The notes under the pieces were generated by a model. It was given only the letters and a program-made list of their open reading frames with translations, had not been told where the DNA came from and ran no database searches. A stretch of 64,000 nt of DNA from Gammaproteobacteria bacterium (GTDB lineage Bacteria > Pseudomonadota > Gammaproteobacteria > SZUA-229). The DNA lies in the NCBI GenBank assembly GCA_029881795.1, contig JAOULX010000012.1, positions 1 through 64,000 of the forward strand, in the 5' to 3' direction. Position numbers and translations under genes: made by a program. Shown piece after piece: positions 9,351 to 17,099 of the stretch. Each line of letters opens with the position of its first letter. Within the stretch, counting starts at the first letter, position 1.

Positions 9351-9608
9351 ATGAGCGATATTACTATGGCATCATTCGATCTACTGGCGTCTAAAAAAGC
9401 CACAAATCTTTCTGTGAACAGTGATTTACTGTCAAAAGCGCGTGAAGCGAACATTAATCTTTCTGCTACTTTTGAAAAAGCGCTTGTCGATCAGCTCAGG
9501 ATCAGGCAAAGAGAGCTGTGGCTTGAAGTCAATGCTGAGGCTATTCAGTCCTATAATAAATCTGTCGAGGACGAGTCTGTTTTTAGTGACGATGTCAGGC
9601 AGTTTTAA
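9351..9608 (+). CDS. ccdA: CcdA-type antitoxin
   Basis: An 85-aa type II antitoxin of the CcdA family. The N-terminal part, KKATNLSVNSDLLSKAREANINLSATFEKAL, is the ribbon-helix-helix DNA-binding domain. The C-terminal part (residues 45-85) is the charged toxin-binding tail. The start was placed at ATG 9351; a second in-frame ATG at 9366 is also possible. There is no clear ribosome-binding site because the palindromic operator abuts the start. The stop overlaps the ccdB start (TAATG). Confidence 0.85.
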   Translation: MSDITMASFDLLASKKATNLSVNSDLLSKAREANINLSATFEKALVDQLRIRQRELWLEVNAEAIQSYNKSVEDESVFSDDVRQF

Positions 9609-9925
9609 TGAGCCAGTTTACTGTTTATACCAATACAAACCCTAAAACCCGAAAGAAATTCCCCTATCTGCTCGATATACAATCCGAGCTACTTGATCAA
9701 ATAGCAACAACTGTCGTCATTCCGCTTACCCCCTATGCAATCGCTAGCGATCAAACCATTACTAAGCTTTGCCCGGTGGTGGACATTCAAGAAAAAAAGT
9801 ATGTCGCATTGACTCAACAACTGGCGGGTATCAACAGAAACCTGTTAGGCCCGGAGGTCGTGAACATTTCAGATTACAGAACTGAATTTATCGCTGCTAT
9901 CGACCTTATTATCTCCGGGATTTAA
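9608..9925 (+). CDS. ccdB: CcdB-type gyrase-targeting toxin
   Basis: A 105-aa toxin similar throughout to CcdB (VYTNTNPKTRKKFPYLLDIQSELLD... and VIPLTPYAIASDQ). F-plasmid CcdB poisons DNA gyrase through its last three residues, Trp-Gly-Ile. Here the C-terminus is Ser-Gly-Ile, so the tryptophan is replaced. Gly-Ile is kept, and chromosomal CcdB relatives are known to tolerate changes at this position, so toxicity is plausible but not assured. Translationally coupled to ccdA. Heptad elements C and D flank the pair. Confidence 0.85.
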   Translation: MSQFTVYTNTNPKTRKKFPYLLDIQSELLDQIATTVVIPLTPYAIASDQTITKLCPVVDIQEKKYVALTQQLAGINRNLLGPEVVNISDYRTEFIAAIDLIISGI

Positions 9926-9934
9926 ATAAAAGAC

Positions 9935-10033
9935 AGTCAAAAGTCGGGGGTCATAAGTCTTAAGTTGAATCTTTAGTGTTTAATCTTTAGTCTTTAGACC
10001 TGACATACGACTGAAGACTGACGACTTTTGACT
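9935..10033. repeat. Heptad repeat element D, reaching into queG
   Basis: Left half: AGTCAAA, AGTCGGG, GGTCATA, AGTCTTA, AGTTGAA in register (9935-9969), then AGTGTTT, AATCTTT, AGTCTTT. Right half: ACTGAAG, ACTGACG, ACTTTTG, ACT (10010-10033). Both arms have a strict 7-bp period and opposite polarity. The right arm includes the TTG that is the only sensible queG start. Confidence 0.8.
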
Positions 10034-11092
10034 TATCTGCCTGAACAACTGATCGAATTAAATCGCCAAATCCAGCAGTTTTCTGAAGAGCTTGGTTTTC
10101 AACAGCTCGGTATCTCCGACCTTGATCTGCAGCAGCATGAACAACACCTCAACGATTGGCTGGCCGCCGGCTTTCACGGTGAAATGGATTATATGGCACG
10201 CCACGGTTCAAAACGCAGTCACCCCGAACAACTGGTTGCCGGCACGGTTCGTGTGATCTCGGTGCGGATGGATTATCTGCCACCTGAACTGACACCACCA
10301 CAGGATATACTGCGAGCTAAAAACAAAGCCTATATTTCACGCTATGCACTGGGCCGCGATTATCACAAATTAATTCGTAAACGCCTGCAGCAACTGGCTG
10401 ATAAAATTCGAGATTCGATCGGTGAATTCGGTTACCGGGTGTTTACCGATAGCGCACCGGTGCTGGAAAAAGCCCTGGCCGAAAAAGCCGATTTAGGCTG
10501 GATGGGCAAACACACCAATTTAATCAACCGCAAGGCTGGCTCGTGGTTTTTTCTCGGTGAAATTTTCACCGACCTGCCGTTACCGATTAGCAATACCTCA
10601 TCAGAGAACCATTGCGGCAAATGCACAGCCTGTCTTGATGTCTGCCCGACACAGGCCATTGTCGCCCCTTATAAAGTCGATGCTAAGCGCTGTATCTCCT
10701 ATCTGACGATTGAGCTTCACGGCAGCATTCCCGTTGAGTTTCGCGCCGACATCGGCAACCGAATCTATGGCTGCGATGATTGCCAGCTGGTGTGCCCTTG
10801 GAACCGCTTTGCCAGAAACACTCGCGAGCAGGACTTTTTTAGCCGGCACCATCTCGACAGCGCCGACTTACTGGATTTGTTTAACTGGGATGAAGCCACC
10901 TTTTTAAAGAAAACCGAAGGCTCAGCGATTCGGCGTATCGGCCACCAACGCTGGTTAAGAAACATCGCTATAGCTTTAGGCAACACACCGCATTCAGAGG
11001 CCGTGATCAACGCTTTACAGACAAAGAAGCCCACCGTGTCAGAGATGGTGGCTGAACACATTGAGTGGGCAATGCAGCAGCAGCGGCTGTAG
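10028..11092 (+). CDS. queG: Epoxyqueuosine reductase QueG
   Basis: Cobalamin- and FeS-dependent enzyme that completes queuosine in tRNA by reducing epoxyqueuosine. The 354-aa protein shows TDSAPVLEK with the probable catalytic Asp141. It has two ferredoxin-like clusters: C196-xx-C-xx-C-xxx-C206 (CGKCTACLDVCP) and C249-xx-C252-xxx-C256 (CDDCQLVCPWN). C-terminal HEAT-like helices follow. The start is a TTG at 10028; an in-frame TGA at 10019 rules out an upstream start. That TTG lies inside heptad element D, so the natural 5' end may have been replaced. The stop codon merges into the AGTGGGC array. Confidence 0.93.
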   Translation: MTYLPEQLIELNRQIQQFSEELGFQQLGISDLDLQQHEQHLNDWLAAGFHGEMDYMARHGSKRSHPEQLVAGTVRVISVRMDYLPPELTPPQDILRAKNKAYISRYALGRDYHKLIRKRLQQLADKIRDSIGEFGYRVFTDSAPVLEKALAEKADLGWMGKHTNLINRKAGSWFFLGEIFTDLPLPISNTSSENHCGKCTACLDVCPTQAIVAPYKVDAKRCISYLTIELHGSIPVEFRADIGNRIYGCDDCQLVCPWNRFARNTREQDFFSRHHLDSADLLDLFNWDEATFLKKTEGSAIRRIGHQRWLRNIAIALGNTPHSEAVINALQTKKPTVSEMVAEHIEWAMQQQRL

Positions 11093-11295
11093 TGGGCAGT
11101 GGGCAGTGGGCAGTGGGGAGTGGGCAGTGGGCAGTGGGCAGTGGGCAGTGGGCAGTGGGCAGTGGGCAGAAATCTTTAAATTTTGTAAATCCATTGTCAA
11201 CGGCATATTTAAGTCTTTTGTCTTTTACTGCACACTGTACACTGACAACTGCAAACTTTCCTGTATCACTGCACACTGACAACTACACACTACAA
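11091..11295. repeat. Heptad repeat element E, tandem AGTGGGC array with inverted ACT arrays
   Basis: Eleven tandem 7-mers run from 11091 to 11167: ten AGTGGGC and one AGTGGGG (11112-11118). After a spacer of about 60 bp come ACTGCAC, ACTGTAC, ACTGACA, ACTGCAA, ACT (11227-11257). A second series follows: ACTGCAC, ACTGACA, ACTACAC, ACTACAA (11268-11295). It fills the space between the convergent queG and pgi genes. Both conceptual translations through the array are simple repeats and not credible genes. Confidence 0.9.
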
Positions 11296-11300
11296 GCTCG

Positions 11301-13016
11301 TTATTTCTTATCATAGTCTCTTCGCTCATAGTGCCGAAAATAAATGTCTTTCCGATGATTAATTAACGCATTAGTTGACGAATCGTAGCATTCGGTTTGA
11401 TCACGATGCGATAGTTCGCCCTGTATGTCACCCGCTAGTTCTTTACCGTATTCAACCCCCATCTGATCAAATGAGTTAATGTTCCAGATGATGCCCTGTA
11501 CGAAGACTTTATGTTCATAAAGCGCGAGGATGGACCCCAGGGTTTTAGGGGTTAGCTTTTCAAATAAAATGGTGTTGCTGGGTTTGTTGCCATCAAAGAC
11601 TTTATGCGCAAATAAGTCATTGATTTCATCATCTGCCAGGCCAGCCTCACGCAGCTGCTCAAGCGCTTCGCCAGTGGTTTTACCGTGCATCAGGGCGCGG
11701 GTCTGGGCAAAACAGTTGGCAACCAGCACCCGATGATGGTTGCCCATCGGATTTTGGCTGATACAAGGCACCAGAAAGTCAGCCGGCACTGGCTTGGTGC
11801 CCTGATGCAATAACTGGAAAAAGGCGTGCTGGCCGTTGGTGCCCGGCTCACCCCAGATAATCGGCCCAGTCAGGTAATCGACCCGTTCACCATCACGGTC
11901 AATGGTTTTACCGTTACTTTCCATATCCAGTTGTTGCAGGTATGCTGGCAAGCGTCTGAGATATTGACTGTATGGCATCACCGCATGGCTCTGAGCATCG
12001 AAAAAGTTGTTATACCAGATCCCCAGCAGAGCCATAATCACCGGCATATTTTCTGCCAGTGGCGCGGTTTTAAAATGCTGATCCATCACATGAGCGCCTT
12101 CCAGCAGCTCCTCAAAATGATCCATACCCAGATATAACGCTATCGGCAAACCAATCGCCGACCAAAGTGAGTAGCGGCCACCGACCCAGTCCCATATTTC
12201 ATAGATATTATCCGCAGCAATACCAAACTCTTCTGCCGCCTCGGTATTGTTGGTGACGGATACAAAGTGTTTTGCAATGGCCTTTTCGTTGCCAACCAGG
12301 CTCAAAAACCAGGCTTTAGCACTTTCGGCATTGAGCATGGTTTCCTGTGTGGTAAATGATTTTGATGAAATTACAAACAGGGTTGATTCTGGCTCAACAT
12401 TTTTTAAAGTTTCTAGCAGGTGCGTTGCGTCAGCATTGGAAACAAAATGGGCGTTCAGGCCACGTTGGGCGTAAGGCTTCATCGACTCACAGACTACCAG
12501 CGGGCCCAAATCCGAGCCGCCGATACCAATATTTATAATCGATTTAATGCGTTCGCCGTTATAGCCTCTGAACTCGCCGCTGCGCACCGCATCAGAAAAG
12601 CTGCGCATTTTCTGCAATACCCGTCGCACTTGTGGCATCACATCAATACCGTCAACGCGCATCACGGTCTCACTGCGATTTCTCAAGGCCACGTGCATAA
12701 CCGCGCGGTCTTCAGTCAGGTTAACGTGATCACCGGAAAACATTTTGTCACGCCAGGCTTCGACACCGGCTTGCTGCGCCAGCTCAAGCAGTAAACGATG
12801 CGTCTCATCGGTCATACGATTTTTGGAATAATCGAGCAAAATATCGCCAAGGCTGACATGAAAGCGCTCAAAACGCTGCGGGTCTGCTGCAAACAAATCG
12901 CGCATATGCAGTGACTGAACCTGCTGAAAATGGGCTTGCAGCTGTTGCCAGGCCTGCGATTCGGTAATCGATGGTTTAGCGGAAGAGGCCTTGGTATCGT
13001 TAGTATTTGCCGTCAT
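11301..13016 (-). CDS. pgi: Glucose-6-phosphate isomerase
   Basis: Interconverts glucose-6-phosphate and fructose-6-phosphate in the cytoplasm; 571 aa, slightly longer than E. coli Pgi (549). Family signatures are present: NIGIGGSDLGP in the sugar-phosphate site, the GGRYSLWSAIGLPIAL block, GTNGQHAFFQLLHQG, and near the end INSFDQMGVEYGKELA. The N-terminus has a short extra Ser/Thr-rich stretch. The gene is divergent from ppc across 347 bp and convergent with queG, with element E in between. Confidence 0.97.
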   Translation of the reverse strand: MTANTNDTKASSAKPSITESQAWQQLQAHFQQVQSLHMRDLFAADPQRFERFHVSLGDILLDYSKNRMTDETHRLLLELAQQAGVEAWRDKMFSGDHVNLTEDRAVMHVALRNRSETVMRVDGIDVMPQVRRVLQKMRSFSDAVRSGEFRGYNGERIKSIINIGIGGSDLGPLVVCESMKPYAQRGLNAHFVSNADATHLLETLKNVEPESTLFVISSKSFTTQETMLNAESAKAWFLSLVGNEKAIAKHFVSVTNNTEAAEEFGIAADNIYEIWDWVGGRYSLWSAIGLPIALYLGMDHFEELLEGAHVMDQHFKTAPLAENMPVIMALLGIWYNNFFDAQSHAVMPYSQYLRRLPAYLQQLDMESNGKTIDRDGERVDYLTGPIIWGEPGTNGQHAFFQLLHQGTKPVPADFLVPCISQNPMGNHHRVLVANCFAQTRALMHGKTTGEALEQLREAGLADDEINDLFAHKVFDGNKPSNTILFEKLTPKTLGSILALYEHKVFVQGIIWNINSFDQMGVEYGKELAGDIQGELSHRDQTECYDSSTNALINHRKDIYFRHYERRDYDKK

Positions 13017-13363
13017 AATCTATCCCTTATTATTATATGCTTATAATATTATGTTGGATAATCTCATAAAACCTGCGCTCAGCTCAAACCGCTTGCCTTA
13101 CTGAGCCCAAATTCACAAAGCACACCGTTACCCACACTATAACACCGGCAAAATATAACTCCACAAATTCAATCACTTACAAGTACATTAAGCGATCTAA
13201 TTCAATTAAAATTATGATTATTAATCAAACACACAAGCGCCTGCTTTCATTTCCACGTATAATAGCGGGCTAATTTTGCCTGAACAACGGGCTTAACTCA
13301 CAGCGACTGACTTTTGCTTTTTATCAGGAGTCGGCTGAAAGATAACTAGAGAACAGACACGGT
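13017..13363. other. Intergenic region between divergent pgi and ppc
   Basis: This AT-rich spacer must hold the promoters of both genes. No open frame, tRNA or clear inverted repeat was found. A purine-rich AAGGGATAG lies just upstream of the pgi ATG on the minus strand and could act as its ribosome-binding site. A TATAAT word at 13032-13037 (minus) is too close to that ATG to be a convincing -10 element. Confidence 0.5.
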
Positions 13364-16168
13364 ATGAGTGCGATACAACCCCCCATTAATGATAAAGCTT
13401 TGCGTTCACGCGTTAAATTATTCGGTACTTTACTGGGTGATGTGTTGCGGAAACTGGCCGGACAAGATATCTACGATGCGGTAGAGAAACTGCGCACCGG
13501 TTATATCAGTCTGAGTAAAGTTGAAAATCCGCGCAAGCGCCAGCAACTAATGGCATTTATCCAGTCACTGGATGCCGATACACTGGTACAGGTTGTGCGT
13601 GCCTTTAGTACCTATTTCAGCTTGGTCAACATTGCCGAAGAGGCTTTTCAGCATCAGGAGCGTCGCAACAAAGTACGCAGTGATGAAACCCTATGGCACG
13701 GCTCTTTTGATACCACGTTCATCCAGTTCAAAAAGCAAAATTTATCGGTGCAGCAGATACAAAGCCTGTTAGATCAGATCACCTATATCCCGGTTTTCAC
13801 CGCTCACCCGACCGAATCCAAACGCCGTACCATCATGCTGGCACTGCGCCGCATTTTCACCACCAATGAAAAACTCAATGAAAACCGGCTCAATAAAGTC
13901 CAGAAAGACAATATTGCCTATGAACTGGAAACCCTGATCCAGTCTTTATGGCGCACCGATGAAGTACGCTCGATCAAACCTCAGGTTAAAGATGAGATTG
14001 AAAACGGTCTGTTTTATTTCCGCGAATGTCTGTTTGATGCGATACCGGAAGTCTACCGTAATCTTGAAAAGAATTTAAAAAAGCATTTCCCGGAACATCA
14101 GTTCAGGATACCCAATATTCTGAAATTTGGCTCATGGATTGGTGGTGACCGTGACGGCAATCCCTTCGTAAAACCGGAAACCACTGAAATGGCGCTGCGA
14201 CTGCAGGCTAAAACCGTGTTTATTCAGTATGCCACCAAGCTACAAATTCTGTTCAAGCAGCTGACCCATTCCAGCCTGTTATGCAACACCTCGGAGGCTT
14301 TTAATGAAAGCCTGAAAGACGATGAAGCGATCCGTTTTAACGTTTTTGCAGAACGCGCCGAAGTCTACCAAAACTCACCTTATCGCCGCAAAATTGCTTA
14401 CATGCAATACCGTATTAACCAGAATATCATCAATATCAAATCACATATCAGTGGTAATTATGAGAAAGACACCTCGGATGCTTATACCTCTGAAGCGGAT
14501 TTTCTGGACGACTTGCGCGTCATCTATGATTCATTAGTGGCCGATGGCGACGAGCGAATTGCTCAGGGTGAACTGAAAAGCTTAATTCGCCTGGTTGAAA
14601 CCTTTGGCTTTTATCTACTAAAGCTGGATATTCGTCAGGAATCAACCCGTCATACAGAGGCTGTTGCCGATATCTTCAGTCAGATTAAAAACGCACCGGA
14701 TTATCTCGCATTAAGCGAAGAACAACGGTTGCAGACGCTGGCCGATTATATCGACAATCCGCCCGCGTTTGAGCTCGATAAAGATAAACTCGATACCTTA
14801 AATATTGAAACCATCAATGTTTTTGAAACCATGTCAAAAATGCAGGCCGAGATCAGTGACAACGCCTTTGGTGCTTATGTAATTTCAATGACCCACGCCG
14901 CCAGTCATATTATGGAAGTGATGTGGCTGGCCAGTCTCTGCGGGCTGGCTGGTAAAGATAAAAACAACCAGTGGTTCAGTCATCTCATTATCTCGCCGTT
15001 ATTTGAGACCATCGAAGATCTTGAGCACATCGAAATCGTGCTTAAAAAATTGCTCGATAATTCGGTTTATACCGGCTTGCTAAAAGCCTCGGGTAACCTG
15101 CAGGAAGTCATGCTCGGTTATTCCGATTCCTGTAAAGATGGCGGCATCATGGCCTCATCATGGAACTTATACGAAGCCCAGCAAAAAGTCATACGCCTGA
15201 CCGCCGAGAAAAGCGTTGAATGCCGTTTATTCCATGGCCGTGGCGGCACCATTGGTCGCGGCGGCGGCCCTACCCACGATGCGATTGTGGCCCAGCCAGA
15301 AGGCACTGTTCACGGCCAGATTAAGTTTACCGAACAAGGTGAAGTGTTATCCAATAAATACAGTAACACTGAAACCGCTATTTATGAACTGACCATGGGT
15401 ATCACCGGCCTGATACTGGCCAGTCGCTGTCTGGTGACGGATTATCGCAAGCCTAAAGATGAGCATATTCAGATTATGCAGCAACTAACGGCGCAGGGTG
15501 AACACGCATACCGTGATTTTACCGACACGGACAATGGTTTTCTGGATTACTTTTACGAAGCCACACCGGTTTATGAAATTGCGATGCTCAATATCGGCTC
15601 GCGTCCGTCGCACCGTAAAAAAGCTGATCGTTCCAAATCATCAGTCCGCGCCATTGCCTGGGTCTTTGGCTGGGCACAGTCTCGCCAGACCATGCCGGCC
15701 TGGTTTGGTATTGGCTCGGCCTTGGAGTCTTACATCCTCAAAGACAGCAGTCACATCGACAAGCTACAGGATATGTATGATAACTGGCCGTACTTCCGCT
15801 CGCTGATCAGTAACACGCAAATGGCGCTGACAAAGTCAGACATGATTATTGCCGAACAATATGCCCAGCTGTGTGTTAACCCGAAAACCGGTAAACACAT
15901 TTTTGCGTTAATGAAAGCAGAGCATGACCGCACTGTAGACAGTATCTTAAACGTCAGTCAGTCACACAGCCTGTTAGAACATAACCCAACGCTGGCCTTA
16001 TCACTCAGACGTCGCGACCCTTATCTGGATCCGTTAAACCATATTCAGGTCACACTGATCCGACGCTACCGTGATGAAAGCCTGCCCGAAGATGAACGTG
16101 AGCAATGGCTAAGCCCGCTACTGCGTTCGATCAACGCGATTGCAGCAGGTATGCGCAATACCGGCTAG
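13364..16168 (+). CDS. ppc: Phosphoenolpyruvate carboxylase
   Basis: Carboxylates PEP to oxaloacetate, replenishing the TCA cycle. The 934-aa length matches bacterial class I PEPC. The catalytic histidine motif TAHPTESKRRT (His148) is present. So are GSWIGGDRDGNPFV, the LGYSDSCKDGGIMASSW block, and the mobile loop GRGGTIGRGGGPTHDAI. The C-terminus ends MRNTG, the conserved inhibitor-site tail. It is monocistronic, and a heptad-derived hairpin lies just after its stop. In methylotrophs PEPC can serve assimilation, but nothing in this window shows methylotrophy. Confidence 0.97.
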   Translation: MSAIQPPINDKALRSRVKLFGTLLGDVLRKLAGQDIYDAVEKLRTGYISLSKVENPRKRQQLMAFIQSLDADTLVQVVRAFSTYFSLVNIAEEAFQHQERRNKVRSDETLWHGSFDTTFIQFKKQNLSVQQIQSLLDQITYIPVFTAHPTESKRRTIMLALRRIFTTNEKLNENRLNKVQKDNIAYELETLIQSLWRTDEVRSIKPQVKDEIENGLFYFRECLFDAIPEVYRNLEKNLKKHFPEHQFRIPNILKFGSWIGGDRDGNPFVKPETTEMALRLQAKTVFIQYATKLQILFKQLTHSSLLCNTSEAFNESLKDDEAIRFNVFAERAEVYQNSPYRRKIAYMQYRINQNIINIKSHISGNYEKDTSDAYTSEADFLDDLRVIYDSLVADGDERIAQGELKSLIRLVETFGFYLLKLDIRQESTRHTEAVADIFSQIKNAPDYLALSEEQRLQTLADYIDNPPAFELDKDKLDTLNIETINVFETMSKMQAEISDNAFGAYVISMTHAASHIMEVMWLASLCGLAGKDKNNQWFSHLIISPLFETIEDLEHIEIVLKKLLDNSVYTGLLKASGNLQEVMLGYSDSCKDGGIMASSWNLYEAQQKVIRLTAEKSVECRLFHGRGGTIGRGGGPTHDAIVAQPEGTVHGQIKFTEQGEVLSNKYSNTETAIYELTMGITGLILASRCLVTDYRKPKDEHIQIMQQLTAQGEHAYRDFTDTDNGFLDYFYEATPVYEIAMLNIGSRPSHRKKADRSKSSVRAIAWVFGWAQSRQTMPAWFGIGSALESYILKDSSHIDKLQDMYDNWPYFRSLISNTQMALTKSDMIIAEQYAQLCVNPKTGKHIFALMKAEHDRTVDSILNVSQSHSLLEHNPTLALSLRRRDPYLDPLNHIQVTLIRRYRDESLPEDEREQWLSPLLRSINAIAAGMRNTG

Positions 16169-16174
16169 AAAAAC

Positions 16175-16202
16175 AAGTCGTAAGTCTTATGACTTACGAC
16201 TT
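16175..16202. terminator. Hairpin between convergent ppc and apbE, built from inverted heptads (element F)
   Basis: AAGTCGTAAGTC (16175-16186), loop TTAT, and GACTTACGACTT (16191-16202) make a perfect 12-bp stem. The arms are the same AGTCGTA word found in tandem at 5434-5468, here as an inverted pair. On the minus strand the stem is followed by TTGTTTTT, so it can terminate apbE. On the plus strand no T-run follows. The apbE stop codon overlaps the stem edge. Confidence 0.7.
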
Positions 16203-17070
16203 ATTCAACCATCCAAAACCTTACTTCCTGTTCTTCAAGAAAATAGCGCGCCTGTTTTCCCTGCAACAATGCAAAGGTGGCCAGCATGCCGGCTTCAATA
16301 CAGGTGCCGGACAGCACCGAGACCGAGCGTGGAGCCCGCTCAACCGGCCAGCCTGTTTTTGGGTTAAGGATATGACTGTAACGAACCGAGTCTTTCAGTA
16401 AAAACCGCCTGGCATCACCACTGGTGGCAAAGGCGCCTCGGCTTAAAGCCACCCCACCCAGAGTTTTCTCGCCAGTTCGGGCCGGGTCATCCAACCCCAC
16501 TGTCCACGGCACCGCATTTAAACGGGGCCCGGTCGCCACTAGGTCGCCACCGAAGTTAACCAGCACATTAACCTGACTGGCTCGCTGCTTGAGTAATTTC
16601 GCCACCTGATCAACCGCATACTCTTTGCCAATGCCACCCAGATCAATCTGCATACCCGGTTGCAGGGTCAACAACGGTCGGTCCCACTGTAACTTGCTCC
16701 AGCCAACCCGTTTCAATACCTTGTTAACCGCGGCAGCACTCGGGATATGATCGCTGCCATCGAATTGCCAAACTTCGCGCAACACACCCGAGGTAATATC
16801 AAACAAGCCTTCACTGAGCTGATAACACTGAGCCGAAAAATCCAGCAAGTCTGCGGTTTCATTATCAACACGAATAGTTTCTGTGCCGGCATGATTGATC
16901 CGGTGAACGATATTATTCTGACGATAGCGACTGAATTTTTGTTCAATGCGTGAAGCTTCGGATTCGGCCAGCGCGGCCAGCTCTCTGGCCAGAGTTTCAT
17001 CCTCGCAGGCAATCAGGCATTCGCAGGGACTGGCCATGGCCTGAAAGCGGGCGCGCCAGTAATCATCCAC
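16201..17070 (-). CDS. apbE: FAD:protein FMN transferase ApbE
   Basis: ApbE attaches FMN covalently to a Thr/Ser of exported redox proteins. The 289-aa protein shows the family features: QIDLGGIGKEYAVD, VNFGGDLVATG, and ALSRGAFATSGDARR followed by SHILNPKTGWPV. No signal peptide is visible, unlike the periplasmic lipoprotein forms. The chosen start is GTG at 17068-17070; the upstream frame is closed after a few codons. It is the last gene of a four-gene operon with a thioredoxin, a DUF4266 lipoprotein and a DUF3570 outer-membrane protein. That association suggests a dedicated substrate in the cluster. Confidence 0.9.
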   Translation of the reverse strand: MDDYWRARFQAMASPCECLIACEDETLARELAALAESEASRIEQKFSRYRQNNIVHRINHAGTETIRVDNETADLLDFSAQCYQLSEGLFDITSGVLREVWQFDGSDHIPSAAAVNKVLKRVGWSKLQWDRPLLTLQPGMQIDLGGIGKEYAVDQVAKLLKQRASQVNVLVNFGGDLVATGPRLNAVPWTVGLDDPARTGEKTLGGVALSRGAFATSGDARRFLLKDSVRYSHILNPKTGWPVERAPRSVSVLSGTCIEAGMLATFALLQGKQARYFLEEQEVRFWMVE

Positions 17071-17099
17071 TTTTTCAAATGAATCGATAACCGCGGCCT

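Noticed and set aside
11007-11316. Open frames running through the AGTGGGC array near queG
   Set aside because: The translations are Gly-Ser-Gly-Gln-Trp-Ala-Val and Leu-Pro-Thr-Ala-His-Cys-Pro repeats, which are simple products of the heptads being free of stops in several frames.
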